From NCBI GenBank assembly GCA_964649725.1, contig CAZYTM010000013.1, positions 1-64,000 of the forward strand: a stretch of 64,000 nucleotides of DNA. The letters run 5' to 3'. This DNA comes from CAZYTM01 sp964649725 (GTDB taxonomy: Bacteria > Desulfobacterota > Desulfuromonadia > Geobacterales > Geobacteraceae). The notes beneath the pieces were generated by a model. It did no database searches and had not been told where the DNA came from. It saw only the letters and a list, made by a program, of their open reading frames with translations. Position numbers and translations under genes: made by a program. Every line of letters starts with the position of its first letter. Within the stretch, counting starts at the first letter, position 1. Below, one piece after another: positions 22,206 through 32,183 of this stretch.

Positions 22206-24707
22206 GTGCACCAAGATGAGCTTTTGACTATAGAAAAACCGGCCCGCTACATGGGGGGCGAAATGGGGACTCACCGCAAGGAAGCTCCAGAACTTCGCTT
22301 TTCGCTGGCATTCCCAGATGTCTACGAAGTAGGGATGAGTCATCTGGGGCTGCAGATCCTCTACAGTATCCTCAATGAAGTCCCCTGGCTGGCAGCAGAA
22401 AGGGTCTATGCCCCATGGCCGGACCGGGAGGCACAACTGCGTCAGCGGGGAGAACCGCTGTCAACCCTGGAGAGTACGACCCCACTTGCGGCAACGGATA
22501 TAGTCGGTTTTACCTTGCAGTACGAACTCTCCTATACCAACATCCTCAACATGCTCGATCTTGCCGGCATCCCCTTGCTGGCCGGACAACGCGATACCGG
22601 CTGGCCGCTGATAATCGGCGGCGGCCCTTGCACCACCAACCCCGAACCGTTGGCCGACTTCTTCGACGCCTTCCTCCTTGGTGACGGAGAAGAGGCAGCT
22701 GTAGAAATCGCTGCCACCTATCGCGCCTGGAAAAAATCGGGGGAGAGCAAAAAAATACTTCTTCAGCAACTTGGCAGAATCGCCGGGGTATATATACCGT
22801 CACACTTCACCATCAGTTACGATGAGAGTGGCCTGCTCAAGGAGATCCTGCCGCAAGATCAGCAGAGTGCCGTTGTCAGAAGGCGATTTCTTGCCAGCCT
22901 GGAACAGGCATCCTATCCGACAACTCCAGTCATACCGTTTCTCAAGACTGTACATGACCGGGTCAGTCTGGAAGTTGCCCGCGGCTGCACTCGCGGCTGC
23001 CGTTTCTGTCAGGCCGGCTATATCTATCGCCCGGTGCGGGAGCGCTCCGCGGAACGACTGCTGGAACTTGCTGAGGCGACCCTGCGCAATACCGGTTACG
23101 ACGAAATCTCCCTCCTCTCCCTTTCAACCGGGGATTACTCCTGCCTGACACCGCTGCTCAAGGAGCTAATGGCCCGATATGCCAAAGAGCGCATCGCGGT
23201 CTCCCTCCCCTCCCTGCGGGTAGGTGCCATCTCCCAGGAGTTGGCTGAAGAGGTGAAGAAGGTCCGCAAAACCGGCTTCACGCTGGCCCCGGAAGCGGGG
23301 AGTGAAAGGCTGCGCCTCTTCATCAACAAAGGGATAACAGAGACCGACCTGCTGGAGAACGCTGCTGCTGCCTACCAGGCCGGCTGGCGGCTGATCAAGC
23401 TCTATTTCATGATCGGACTTCCTGGCGAAACCATGGAGGATGTCATCGGCATCGCGGAACTGGCACAGAAGGTCAAGAGGGAGGGGAAACGGGTCGGCAG
23501 CCCCGGCGAGGTCAATGTCGCCGTCTCCAGCTTTGTCCCTAAGGCGCATACCCCTTTCCAGTGGGAGCCACAGATAAGCTATGAGGAGATTCTGAGCAAA
23601 CAGCAATTTCTCCGGCAGGAGCTGAAAAGAAGGAAACTCAACTTCAAATGGCAGGATGCCCCCCTCTCGGTACTGGAAGGGGTCTTTGCCCGGGGGGACC
23701 GCCGCCTGGGGAAAGTCCTGCTGGAAGCATACCGTCTTGGCTGCCGGTTTGACGGCTGGGGTGAGCATTTCAGTTTCAGCCGTTGGCAGGAGGCTTTCAA
23801 GAACTGCAACATCGACCCCCGCTTTTATCATCGGCGCCGTGATCCGGCTGAACTGCTCCCCTGGGCGCATCTCGACTTTGGCGTCAGCAGAGAATTCCTC
23901 CTCCGGGAGAGGTGCAATGCCGAATCGTCAGCAAGCACCCCCGATTGCCGGACCTCCAACTGCTCCGATTGCGGTGTCTGTACCGGCAGTGAAGTTGCCA
24001 TGCAGTTGCAGCAGAGCAGCATCCCGAGCAGGGAGCAGCAACCGGCAACATCAGAGACAGAGCCGTCTCCGGTGCGGATCCGCCTCCGCTACAGCAAGAC
24101 CGGCACCATGCGGTTCCTCAGTCACCTGGAACTGATCAACCTCTTTACTCGCGCCGTTGGCCGGGCCCGGATCCCGATAAGATTTTCCCAGGGGTTCCAC
24201 CCCCACCCGAAATTCTCCTTTGCCACTGCCCTTTCTGTCGGGATCGAGTCCCAGGCGGAATATATGGATATGGAACTGGCCATCAGCCGCCCTACCGAAG
24301 AGATCAGGATAGCACTCAACCAGGTCCTGCCTGAAGGGTTAAAAATCATCGAAGCAGTGGAAATTCCATTGAAGAGTCCTTCACTCTCGGTTATCATTAA
24401 AGGGATAAGTTACCGGCTGACTCTCCCGGAAAATTCAGGAATCGACCTGCCTACCCTGACAGCTCGATTCCTGCAGCTGGAGAGCTCCCCGTACCAGCGG
24501 CAGAAAAAGGGTAAAGCACAGGCCTTTGACCTGCGGCTGGAGCTATTATCTGCCGAAGCGACAGAGGACAGCTTATATATGGTCATAGGCAGGGGTAAAC
24601 CGCTCGAATTCGCAGTCGCGATCACCGGTCAATCCGCTACGGAACTGGCCGGTTGCAGAATAGAGAAACTGGCGGTAATCTTCCACACCGACACTGATGC
24701 AGCTTGA
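22206..24707 (+). CDS. TIGR03960-family radical SAM protein fused to TIGR03936 domain
   Basis: 833 residues from a GTG with TGGAGC upstream. N-terminal B12-binding-like region (EKPARYMGGEMG), then the radical SAM cluster motif C-x3-C-x2-C (CTRGCRFCQ) near 261. The C-terminal 200 residues are the DUF2344/TIGR03936 domain (RLRYSKTGTMRFLSHLEL). This two-part fusion is typical of Desulfuromonadales and often precedes rng, as here at 140 bases. The substrate is not established; placement before RNase G and ribosomal protein genes hints at an RNA or ribosome-related modification. Confidence 0.85.
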   Translation: MHQDELLTIEKPARYMGGEMGTHRKEAPELRFSLAFPDVYEVGMSHLGLQILYSILNEVPWLAAERVYAPWPDREAQLRQRGEPLSTLESTTPLAATDIVGFTLQYELSYTNILNMLDLAGIPLLAGQRDTGWPLIIGGGPCTTNPEPLADFFDAFLLGDGEEAAVEIAATYRAWKKSGESKKILLQQLGRIAGVYIPSHFTISYDESGLLKEILPQDQQSAVVRRRFLASLEQASYPTTPVIPFLKTVHDRVSLEVARGCTRGCRFCQAGYIYRPVRERSAERLLELAEATLRNTGYDEISLLSLSTGDYSCLTPLLKELMARYAKERIAVSLPSLRVGAISQELAEEVKKVRKTGFTLAPEAGSERLRLFINKGITETDLLENAAAAYQAGWRLIKLYFMIGLPGETMEDVIGIAELAQKVKREGKRVGSPGEVNVAVSSFVPKAHTPFQWEPQISYEEILSKQQFLRQELKRRKLNFKWQDAPLSVLEGVFARGDRRLGKVLLEAYRLGCRFDGWGEHFSFSRWQEAFKNCNIDPRFYHRRRDPAELLPWAHLDFGVSREFLLRERCNAESSASTPDCRTSNCSDCGVCTGSEVAMQLQQSSIPSREQQPATSETEPSPVRIRLRYSKTGTMRFLSHLELINLFTRAVGRARIPIRFSQGFHPHPKFSFATALSVGIESQAEYMDMELAISRPTEEIRIALNQVLPEGLKIIEAVEIPLKSPSLSVIIKGISYRLTLPENSGIDLPTLTARFLQLESSPYQRQKKGKAQAFDLRLELLSAEATEDSLYMVIGRGKPLEFAVAITGQSATELAGCRIEKLAVIFHTDTDAA

Positions 24708-24847
24708 AAATGCCGGCAATGTCGGTAAACTAGTCACATCCTGATGCGTATAAGATTATTTATCTTCTAGATAGAGAGTAGCTGCGGTAGTTACAGAATT
24801 ATCAGTAGAAAACTGTAGACTCCCCGGTTGCTGGGAACGAGGCTTCA

Positions 24848-26359
24848 ATGGGTACCGAACTTGTCATCAACACCACCTCCCACGAGACCCGTATCGCCCT
24901 GATAGAAAATGGCACCATTGCCGAGCTCTATATCGAGCGGAGCAAGGTCAAAGGGGTGGTCGGGAATATTTACAAAGGGAGGGTCGTGCGGGTCCTCCCC
25001 GGCATGCAGGCAGCTTTTGTCGACATCGGCATGGAAAAGGCAGCCTTTCTTTATGTAGCCGACGTTTTTGATGCCATCGAAGAGTATGAGTCGTTCATGG
25101 ATGGGAATGGCAAAAAAGATGACTCCCCGGATGGGGAAAGTCCGGTGCTCCACCCCCTGCACCCTATCGAGGAGCTGCTCCAGGAGGGGCAGGAGTTACT
25201 GGTACAGGTCTCCAAGGAGCCTATCGGCACCAAAGGAGCCAGGATCACTGCCCATATCTCTCTTCCTGGCCGGCACCTGGTCTATATGCCGACTGTCGAT
25301 CATGTGGGGATATCCAGGCGGATCGAAGACGAATCCGAGCGGGAGCGGCTCCGGGAGATAGTCGAGCGGATAAAGCCTGCCGGGAGCGGTTTTATTGTCC
25401 GTACCGTTTCGGAAGGCAAAAGCGAGGATGACCTGATCGCCGACATGAACTACCTCACCAAGCTCTGGAGCGAGGTAGTCAAAAGGAAAGAGAAGGCGAG
25501 TGCCCCTACCCTCATCCATGCAGACCTGGATGTGACCCAGAAGGTGGTGCGGGATATTCTCACCGAAGATGTGGATCGTATTGTCGTGGATTCCAAGCCG
25601 GAACATGACAAGATCGTCCAGTTCATCAGCACCTTCATGGCGAAGATGAAGTACTCCATCGAACTGTACGACGACGAAGAGCCGATCTTTGACCATTTCG
25701 GTCTGGAAGTGGAGATCAGTCGCGCCCTGGGGCGGAAGGTCTGGCTGAAATCCGGCGGCTACATAATCATTGAGCAGACCGAGGCGCTTACTGCCATTGA
25801 TGTCAACACCGGCCGCTTTGTCGGCAAGCACAACCTCGAGGACACCATCCTCAAGACCAACCTGGAAGCGGTCAAGGAGATCGCCTACCAGCTCCGCCTG
25901 CGTAATATCGGCGGGATCATCATCATCGACTTCATCGACATGGAAAAGGAGGTCAATCGGGACAAGGTCTTTACTGCCCTGGAAGAGGCGCTGAAGAGCG
26001 ACAAATCCAAGACCAACATCCTGAAGATCTCGGAACTCGGCCTGGTTGAAATGACCCGAAAGCGTGTTCGGGAGAGCATCGGCAGAATGATGTGCGAACC
26101 ATGCCCGTACTGCGAAGGGCGTGGCTATGTGAAGTCGAAAACCACCATCTGCTACGAACTCTTCCGCGAACTGCGCCGGGAGATGCTCGATATCCGCGGT
26201 ACCAAGGTAATGCTTACGGTCCATCCGCAGGTAGCCGACCTCCTCTATGACGAGGAGCGAAAAGGGCTTGAGGAACTGGAGAAGAAATTCAAGAAACGGA
26301 TCACTGTCCGGGCCAAACCGGGATTCCACCAGGAGCAGTTTGAGATCGCCGTCAGCTGA
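24848..26359 (+). CDS. rng: Ribonuclease G
   Basis: 503 residues. N-terminal S1-type domain with VGNIYKGRVVRVLPGMQAAFVDIG (pattern only), interrupted by a short acidic insertion (about 85-105). The catalytic core has TAIDVNTGRF with the metal-binding aspartate and IIIIDFIDM with the second. The zinc-link CPYCEGRG motif is present. It lacks the long C-terminal scaffold of RNase E, so RNase G is the better name. It processes rRNA and degrades mRNA on the inner membrane or in the cytoplasm. Followed by the ribosomal protein genes rplU-rpmA. Confidence 0.92.
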   Translation: MGTELVINTTSHETRIALIENGTIAELYIERSKVKGVVGNIYKGRVVRVLPGMQAAFVDIGMEKAAFLYVADVFDAIEEYESFMDGNGKKDDSPDGESPVLHPLHPIEELLQEGQELLVQVSKEPIGTKGARITAHISLPGRHLVYMPTVDHVGISRRIEDESERERLREIVERIKPAGSGFIVRTVSEGKSEDDLIADMNYLTKLWSEVVKRKEKASAPTLIHADLDVTQKVVRDILTEDVDRIVVDSKPEHDKIVQFISTFMAKMKYSIELYDDEEPIFDHFGLEVEISRALGRKVWLKSGGYIIIEQTEALTAIDVNTGRFVGKHNLEDTILKTNLEAVKEIAYQLRLRNIGGIIIIDFIDMEKEVNRDKVFTALEEALKSDKSKTNILKISELGLVEMTRKRVRESIGRMMCEPCPYCEGRGYVKSKTTICYELFRELRREMLDIRGTKVMLTVHPQVADLLYDEERKGLEELEKKFKKRITVRAKPGFHQEQFEIAVS

Positions 26360-26439
26360 GCAGAGCTGGGTCGGCAACGAACCGGATTGAGCAGGGTAAT
26401 CTAGCTATCTTGACCTGTAAGAGAAAAGGAGCCGGAAAG

Positions 26440-26739
26440 ATGGTATTTGCCGCCAAATTGAGTGAAGTGCCGAATTGGGGGAAGAAAGTCGTCACCCTGA
26501 ACGGCCAGGAGATTCTTCTGGTGAACACCAAGGGGCAGATCTATGCCTGTGAACCGACCTGCCCGCATCAGGATGCGCCTCTCTCCGGTGCCCTGCTCAA
26601 GGAGGCCGGCTTTCTCTCCTGTCAACGCCATGGCTACAAGTTCAATCTTGCTAGCGGCGAATGCAAGGAGGCGCCGCACTTCACCCTGAAAGTCTATCCA
26701 GTAGAGCTCTCTGGAGAGGACATCATGGTGGAAATATAA
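26440..26739 (+). CDS. Rieske-type [2Fe-2S] ferredoxin
   Basis: 99 residues from the ATG at 26440 with AAAGGAG upstream. Both cluster ligand motifs are present: C-x-H in CPHQDAPL and C-x-x-H in CQRHGYKF, the arrangement of NirD/bacterial Rieske ferredoxins. Soluble, cytoplasmic. It would pass electrons to an oxygenase or reductase partner that is not encoded nearby. It sits between rng and rplU. Confidence 0.88.
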   Translation: MVFAAKLSEVPNWGKKVVTLNGQEILLVNTKGQIYACEPTCPHQDAPLSGALLKEAGFLSCQRHGYKFNLASGECKEAPHFTLKVYPVELSGEDIMVEI

Positions 26740-26756
26740 TGCAATAGAAAATTTAC

Positions 26757-26786
26757 CTTGACTTATAAAGTCAAGTTGGTTATTTT
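26757..26786 (+). promoter_or_regulatory. Promoter or attenuator hairpin before rplU
   Basis: CTTGACT-TATA-AGTCAAG is a hairpin followed by TTGGTTATTTTTT, so it could end the Rieske transcript. The same bases also read as -35 TTGACT (26758-26763) and -10 TATTTT (26781-26786) at 17-base spacing. Confidence 0.45.
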
Positions 26787-26828
26787 TTGATGCTCACGGT
26801 AAAAATCGGTAAAGGTGGTGAAATACCT

Positions 26829-27137
26829 ATGTACGCAGTAGTTAAAACCGGAGGGAAGCAGTATAAAGTTTCCGAAGGCGATCTCTTGAAGATTGAAAAG
26901 CTCGAGGGGGCGGTGGGCGACACCGTTGAACTCGCTGAAGTCCTGATGGTTGGCGGCGAAACGGTCAAAATCGGAACACCGTTAGTGCCCAGTGCCACTG
27001 TGGTCGGCAAGATAGTCGAACAGGGCAAAGACAAGAAAATCCTGGTCTTCAAGTCAAAGCGACGCAAGAATTCCCGCAAGCTTAATGGTCATCGGCAGCC
27101 CCGGACCATCCTGAAGATCGAAAAAATTAACGCATAG
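26829..27137 (+). CDS. rplU: 50S ribosomal protein L21
   Basis: 102 residues from the ATG at 26829; earlier in-frame ATGs have no ribosome site. It has the typical start MYAVVKTGGKQYKV and the basic C-terminal KSKRRKNSRKLNGHRQ. It binds 23S rRNA together with L20. It precedes rpmA and obgE, the standard bacterial gene order. Confidence 0.96.
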   Translation: MYAVVKTGGKQYKVSEGDLLKIEKLEGAVGDTVELAEVLMVGGETVKIGTPLVPSATVVGKIVEQGKDKKILVFKSKRRKNSRKLNGHRQPRTILKIEKINA

Positions 27138-27216
27138 ATCATTCCGGTCTGCCCTCTGGTTATCAGTTTGCCGCGTAGCGGCGGACTATCAGTGCAGACC
27201 GCCAGGAGATTGAACC

Positions 27217-27474
27217 ATGGCACACAAGAAAGGCGTAGGCTCATCCAGAAACGGTCGTGATTCGGACGGCCAGCGACTCGGCTGCAAGAAATTCGGCGGC
27301 GAGACGGTCAGGGCCGGCAATATCATCTACCGTCAGCACGGCACTCGGATCCACCCCGGCAACAACGTCGGCTGTGGTAACGATTATACCCTCTTCGCAC
27401 TTATAGATGGCATTGTCAAATTCGAGCGGATGGGTAAGGACCGGAAAAAGGTCTCAGTTTACCCGGCCAACTAA
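27217..27474 (+). CDS. rpmA: 50S ribosomal protein L27
   Basis: 85 residues. N-terminal MAHKKGVGSSRNGRDSD, the tail that reaches the peptidyl transferase centre, with no extension needing cleavage. GNIIYRQHGTRIHPG matches the family core. Stop is followed by a terminator hairpin, then obgE. Confidence 0.96.
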   Translation: MAHKKGVGSSRNGRDSDGQRLGCKKFGGETVRAGNIIYRQHGTRIHPGNNVGCGNDYTLFALIDGIVKFERMGKDRKKVSVYPAN

Positions 27475-27493
27475 CGAGCCTCTGCTCAACAAT

Positions 27494-27530
27494 GCAAAAG
27501 CCTGGGACCATTGAGTTCCGGGCTTTTGTC
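27494..27530 (+). terminator. Terminator after rpmA
   Basis: GCAAAAGCCTGGGA pairs with TCCGGGCTTTTGT with one mismatch, followed by CGTTT. obgE is probably reached by read-through or its own promoter. Confidence 0.6.
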
Positions 27531-27584
27531 GTTTGATGCATCAGCATAACCAGCGCACTATCTAAAGGCGTACCAGGAATACCC

Positions 27585-28598
27585 ATGAGTTTTATAGATG
27601 AGGCAAAAATCCATATCCAGTCAGGTGATGGAGGTGCCGGATGCGTCTCGTTCCGCCGCGAGAAGTTCATCCCGCTGGGGGGACCGAATGGTGGTGACGG
27701 CGGCAAAGGGGGGGACGTCATATTTATCGTCTCGCCCAACATGGCAACCCTGATGGACCTGCGTCATCGCCCGCACCTGAAGGCACAACGAGGGGGGAAC
27801 GGGTCGGGTAAGGACCGCCATGGTGCCTATGGAGAAAACCTGAAGATCCTCGTCCCGCTCGGGACAGTCATCAAGGATGCTGAAACCGGAGAGCTGCTGG
27901 CCGATCTGACCGAACCTGGCCAGCAGATAACTCTGCTCAAAGGGGGGCGTGGCGGCCAGGGGAATGCCCGTTTTGCCACCTCTACCAACAAGGCACCCAA
28001 ATTTGCCCAGCCTGGCGAACCTGGTGAAGAACGCTGGGTCAGGCTTGAATTGAAACTGATGGCTGATGTGGGTCTCTTGGGGATGCCGAGTGTCGGCAAA
28101 TCCTCCTTGATCGCCAAGGTCTCGGCAGCCAGGCCAAAGATCGCCGACTACCCCTTCACCACCCTCACCCCCAATCTCGGGGTGGTTGAATACAAAAATT
28201 ACCGCTCCTTTGTCATTGCCGATATTCCCGGTCTAATCGAAGGGGCGCACAGTGGTGCCGGTCTCGGCCACCGCTTCCTCAGGCATCTGGAGCGGACCAG
28301 GTTGCTGCTGCACATCCTCGACCTCTCCTGGATGCCGGAACGTGACCCGCTGGTCGAATATGAGACTCTCAACCGCGAACTCAAACTTTTCAAACCGGAA
28401 CTGGCGAACAAAACCCAGCTGGTCGTCGTCAACAAACTCGACCTGCCGGTGGTGCAGGAGAACCTGCCCCTCATCGCCACCTGGTTCGATGAACGGGGTC
28501 TGAAGATCTTCCCCATCTCGACCATAACAGGTGCAGGTATCCCGGAGCTTCTGGCTGAGATCGCCCGCCAGCTTTGGGGGGATACTGACCAGGAGTAG
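27585..28598 (+). CDS. obgE: GTPase ObgE/CgtA
   Basis: 337 residues. N-terminal glycine-rich Obg domain (about 1-158), then the G domain with GMPSVGKSS near 166, DIPGLIEGA near 213 and NKLD near 283. It lacks the C-terminal OCT extension, as is normal in proteobacteria of this group. It acts in large-subunit ribosome assembly and stress control. It is in the ribosomal protein block. Confidence 0.94.
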   Translation: MSFIDEAKIHIQSGDGGAGCVSFRREKFIPLGGPNGGDGGKGGDVIFIVSPNMATLMDLRHRPHLKAQRGGNGSGKDRHGAYGENLKILVPLGTVIKDAETGELLADLTEPGQQITLLKGGRGGQGNARFATSTNKAPKFAQPGEPGEERWVRLELKLMADVGLLGMPSVGKSSLIAKVSAARPKIADYPFTTLTPNLGVVEYKNYRSFVIADIPGLIEGAHSGAGLGHRFLRHLERTRLLLHILDLSWMPERDPLVEYETLNRELKLFKPELANKTQLVVVNKLDLPVVQENLPLIATWFDERGLKIFPISTITGAGIPELLAEIARQLWGDTDQE

Positions 28599-28648
28599 TA
28601 GAGTTTGCCAAGTATGGCTAACCATGCTATTTTATTATTATCATAGAC

Positions 28649-29791
28649 ATGCATAAACAGAACAGACCGATGCGCAAAGAAATCCTCCATAAAGTAAAAC
28701 GTCTTGTGGTCAAGATCGGCAGCAGGGTCCTCACCTGCGCCGATGATGACCTCGACAGAGCGGCCATCGATGCCATAGCCGAACAGGTGGCAACTGCGCA
28801 CCAGGCGGGTCGACAGGTGATCATGGTCACCTCCGGCGCTATTGCTGCCGGACGAGGGGCGCTCGGCCTGCAGCACCCCCCCAGGACGATCCCGGAAAAA
28901 CAGGCAGCAGCAGCGGTCGGCCAGAGCAGGCTTATGCGTGCCTATGAAGATGCCTTTGCCTCCCGTGGTCTGACCTGCGCGCAACTCCTATTGACTCGGA
29001 CCGATCTGGCTGACCGGACCCGTTTTCTGAATGCCCGTGCCACCATCGAGACCTTGCTGAATTGCAACGTAATACCGATTATCAATGAAAATGACACGGT
29101 AGTGGTGGAGGAGATAAAGTTCGGCGATAACGACAATCTCTCCGCCCTGGTGACAAATCTTGCCGATGCCCAACTGCTGGTCATCCTTACCGACATCGAC
29201 GGTTTCTACGATGCCGACCCCCGCACTACTCCAGAGGCCAGACTGGTACCGCTTCTTAAAGTAATCACCAAAGAGGTGGAAAAGGCGGCCGGCGGCAGCG
29301 GTTCGTCAGTCGGTACCGGCGGCATGGCCACCAAACTGGCGGCAGCCAAGAAGGCAGGCAAGTCAGGGGCAGCGACTCTGATCGTTAACGGTAAGAGCGC
29401 CAACATCCTGCAACAGGCCCTCGCAGGTGCCGAGGTCGGCACCATGGTACTGCCGGCCAGGGAGAGCCTCTCCAGCAGGAAGCACTGGATCGCCTTTACC
29501 TTTAAGCCAAAGGGGCGACTGATCGTCGACGAAGGGGCGCAGAAGGTCCTCTCCCGACATGGTCGCAGCCTGCTCCCTTCTGGCATTGTCAGGGTCGAGG
29601 GTGAGTTCGAACGTGGTTCCTGCGTCCGGATCTGTACCATTGGCGGGAGCGAATTTGCCCGGGGGCTGGCCGACTATTCCCACAGCGAAGTGGCCCTGTT
29701 GCTCGGCCACAAGAGCAGCGAGATCGAGGCGATCCTTGGCTATAAATACGGGGATGAGATAATCCACCGGGACAACCTGGTGGTATTATGA
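28649..29791 (+). CDS. proB: Glutamate 5-kinase
   Basis: 380 residues (or 373 from the ATG at 28670). Amino acid kinase domain with VVKIGSRVLT, INENDTV and GTGGMATK motifs, and a C-terminal PUA domain (RLIVDEGAQKVLSRHGRSLL pattern). It phosphorylates L-glutamate at the first step of proline synthesis, in the cytoplasm. The next gene is proA, 28 bases on. No clear ribosome site for either start. Confidence 0.94.
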   Translation: MHKQNRPMRKEILHKVKRLVVKIGSRVLTCADDDLDRAAIDAIAEQVATAHQAGRQVIMVTSGAIAAGRGALGLQHPPRTIPEKQAAAAVGQSRLMRAYEDAFASRGLTCAQLLLTRTDLADRTRFLNARATIETLLNCNVIPIINENDTVVVEEIKFGDNDNLSALVTNLADAQLLVILTDIDGFYDADPRTTPEARLVPLLKVITKEVEKAAGGSGSSVGTGGMATKLAAAKKAGKSGAATLIVNGKSANILQQALAGAEVGTMVLPARESLSSRKHWIAFTFKPKGRLIVDEGAQKVLSRHGRSLLPSGIVRVEGEFERGSCVRICTIGGSEFARGLADYSHSEVALLLGHKSSEIEAILGYKYGDEIIHRDNLVVL

Positions 29792-29819
29792 ATGCTGCAA
29801 ATATGAAGGACAACAGAGG

Positions 29820-31085
29820 ATGCAAGAGATGAACATAGCCGAGAAAGTCTTGCAGATAGCGCGATCCGCACGGCAGGCCTCCCATATCATGGCCAGGCTC
29901 TCCAGCGGCGTAAAGAACGACCTTCTTCTTGCCATGGCAGATGCACTTATTGAAGCTACCCCCGCTCTGCTCGAGGAGAACCGGAAAGATCTTGCCGCCG
30001 GCCAGGCCAAAGGGCTGGCAAATGCCATGCTCGACAGGTTGATGCTGGACGAACAGCGGATCAGGGGGATGGCCGAGGGGTTAAGGGAAGTGGCCGCACT
30101 CCCTGACCCTGTCGGCGAGATCACCCGGATGCGTAAGCGCCCTAATGACCTGCAGGTGGGGAAGATGCGGATCCCGCTGGGGGTGATTGGAATCATCTAC
30201 GAAGCACGCCCCAATGTTACCGCCGATGCTGCCGCCCTCTGCCTGAAGGCGGGTAACGGGGTGATCCTGCGCGGCGGCTCCGAGGCCCTGCAGACAAACC
30301 TCGCCATTGCAGCCATCCTCCAGGCGGAAATGGAGAAAGCCGGTATCCCGCGCGCGGCACTCTCTGTCATCCCTTTCCCCGACCGGGAAGGGGTATTGGA
30401 ACTGCTCAAGCAGGAGGAACTGGTCGACCTTATCATCCCCCGTGGTGGCGAGAGCCTGATCCGCTTTGTGGTGGAGCACTCGAAGATACCTGTCATCAAG
30501 CACTACAAGGGGGTATGCCATATATTTGTCGACGCCTCGGCAGATCATGCTGTTGCCGAACGGATCATCATCAATGCCAAGACCCAGCGGCCGGGCGTGT
30601 GCAATGCCCTGGAGACCCTCCTGATCCATCAGGACCTGGCCGAGACCTTTATCCCCCGTATTGCCGCCACCCTCTCCGGGATACATGTTGAACTCCGCGG
30701 GGACGAATGTTTCCGCCAGTTCGCCCCTGTGGCGAAACCTGCAACCGAGGATGACTGGTATGCCGAATATCTGGAACTGATCCTTGCCTGTCGGGTAGTG
30801 GAGAACCTGGACGAGGCGATGCAGCATATCAACCGCTACGGCTCGCTCCATACCGAAGCCATCATCACCAGAGACTATGCCAATGCCCAGCGCTTCATCC
30901 GCGAAGTCAACTCCAGCTGCGTCCTGGTCAATGCCTCGACCCGCTTTGCCGACGGCAACCAGTTAGGGCTCGGCGCCGAGATCGGCATCTCCACCACCAA
31001 ACTCCACTCATTCGGACCGATGGGGCTGGAGGACCTGACGACGCAGAAGTTTATAGTCTACGGCAACGGCCAGATACGGGAATGA
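29820..31085 (+). CDS. proA: Gamma-glutamyl phosphate reductase
   Basis: 421 residues (an ATG at 29829 has better spacing from GAGG). ALDH-like fold with the catalytic cysteine in RPGVCNALETLL near 261, and the NADP-binding region near IPVIKHYKG. It reduces glutamyl phosphate to the semialdehyde that cyclises toward proline. It forms the standard pair with proB. Confidence 0.94.
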   Translation: MQEMNIAEKVLQIARSARQASHIMARLSSGVKNDLLLAMADALIEATPALLEENRKDLAAGQAKGLANAMLDRLMLDEQRIRGMAEGLREVAALPDPVGEITRMRKRPNDLQVGKMRIPLGVIGIIYEARPNVTADAAALCLKAGNGVILRGGSEALQTNLAIAAILQAEMEKAGIPRAALSVIPFPDREGVLELLKQEELVDLIIPRGGESLIRFVVEHSKIPVIKHYKGVCHIFVDASADHAVAERIIINAKTQRPGVCNALETLLIHQDLAETFIPRIAATLSGIHVELRGDECFRQFAPVAKPATEDDWYAEYLELILACRVVENLDEAMQHINRYGSLHTEAIITRDYANAQRFIREVNSSCVLVNASTRFADGNQLGLGAEIGISTTKLHSFGPMGLEDLTTQKFIVYGNGQIRE

Positions 31086-31160
31086 GGGAGTACACCTTAA
31101 TCGAACTCCTGAGGCAGTGATTATTTCGGGACGCCATATCGGTAATTGTTTGAGGTTTCT

Positions 31161-31832
31161 GTGAGAATAGGGATCATCGGCGGCACCTTCAATCCGGTCC
31201 ATCTGGCCCACCTCCGCATCGCTGAAGAGGTAAGGGATCATTTCGGCCTGGCAGAGGTGATATTCATCCCGGCAGCCACCCCACCCCACAAGCTGCTGGC
31301 CGGGGAACCCTCCTTTGCCGAACGATGCGAGATGGTAAGGTTGGCCATTGGTGACAACCCTCTCTTCACCCTATCCACCATAGAGGGGGAGCGGCAGGGG
31401 AAATCTTATTCAATTGACACATTACAGGCGCTCCACCGGGAAAGAGCTGTTGACGAACTATTCTTCATCGTGGGGAGCGATTCCTATCTGGAGATAGGCT
31501 CATGGCACCGCTTCGCCGCCATTTTCAGCTGCTGCAACATGGTGGTGGTCGAGCGGCCGGGTATGACAATCCCTGATCTGGCGGCAAAACTGCCATCATC
31601 AGTTGCCAGTGATTTCGTAAGCTTTCCGGCAGAGCATCGACTCGCACATAGCTCCGGCTATTCGGTCTATTACCGACAGGGACTCCCCTTGGAAATCTCT
31701 TCGAGCGCCATCCGGGGACTGGCCCGGCAGGGACGTTCGCTCAAATACCTCGTACCGGCAACGGTCGAGCAATACATCAAGGAACAGAGGTTGTACACGG
31801 ATGCCCATCAAACCGCAATTAACCGCCCCTGA
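31161..31832 (+). CDS. nadD: Nicotinate-nucleotide adenylyltransferase
   Basis: 223 residues from a GTG at 31161 with GAGG five bases before it; the upstream TTG at 31146 is less likely. ATP-binding GGTFNPVHLAHL at the N-terminus and the adenylyltransferase signature ISSSAIRG near the end. It converts nicotinate mononucleotide to deamido-NAD in NAD synthesis. Its 3' end overlaps rsfS by 32 bases. Confidence 0.93.
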   Translation: MRIGIIGGTFNPVHLAHLRIAEEVRDHFGLAEVIFIPAATPPHKLLAGEPSFAERCEMVRLAIGDNPLFTLSTIEGERQGKSYSIDTLQALHRERAVDELFFIVGSDSYLEIGSWHRFAAIFSCCNMVVVERPGMTIPDLAAKLPSSVASDFVSFPAEHRLAHSSGYSVYYRQGLPLEISSSAIRGLARQGRSLKYLVPATVEQYIKEQRLYTDAHQTAINRP

Positions 31833-32181
31833 GCGGGCCATCAAATGCGCCGCTCTGGCACTGGACAAAAAGGGGCTTGACGTCCGGGTCCTGGAGATAG
31901 ACAAGATATCTTCCATCGCCGACTTTCTTGTACTGGCCACCGGTCGCTCCGACAAGCAGGTACAGGCAATCGCCGACTCGGTTAGGCAGGGGCTGAAAAA
32001 GTTTGGCAAGGCCCTTGATATGGAAGGGGAGAAGGAGGGGAAGTGGATCGTCATCGACTATGGGGATGTGATTGTTCATGTCTTTCTGGAAGAGATGCGC
32101 CGCTATTACAATCTTGACGATCTCTGGGGAGCAGCGCCTGAGCTGCCGATCCCTGCAGAATATCTCTGGGAAGAGTCATAG
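31801..32181 (+). CDS. rsfS: Ribosomal silencing factor RsfS
   Basis: 126 residues. RsfS/YbeB motif set: ADFLVLATGRSDKQVQAIAD, GEKEGKWIVIDYGDVIVHVF in pattern, and YYNLDDLWGDA-like end (YYNLDDLWGAAP). It binds L14 on the large subunit and blocks subunit joining during nutrient stress. It overlaps nadD and sits three bases before rlmH, a very common arrangement. Confidence 0.93.
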   Translation: MPIKPQLTAPERAIKCAALALDKKGLDVRVLEIDKISSIADFLVLATGRSDKQVQAIADSVRQGLKKFGKALDMEGEKEGKWIVIDYGDVIVHVFLEEMRRYYNLDDLWGAAPELPIPAEYLWEES

Positions 32182-32183
32182 TT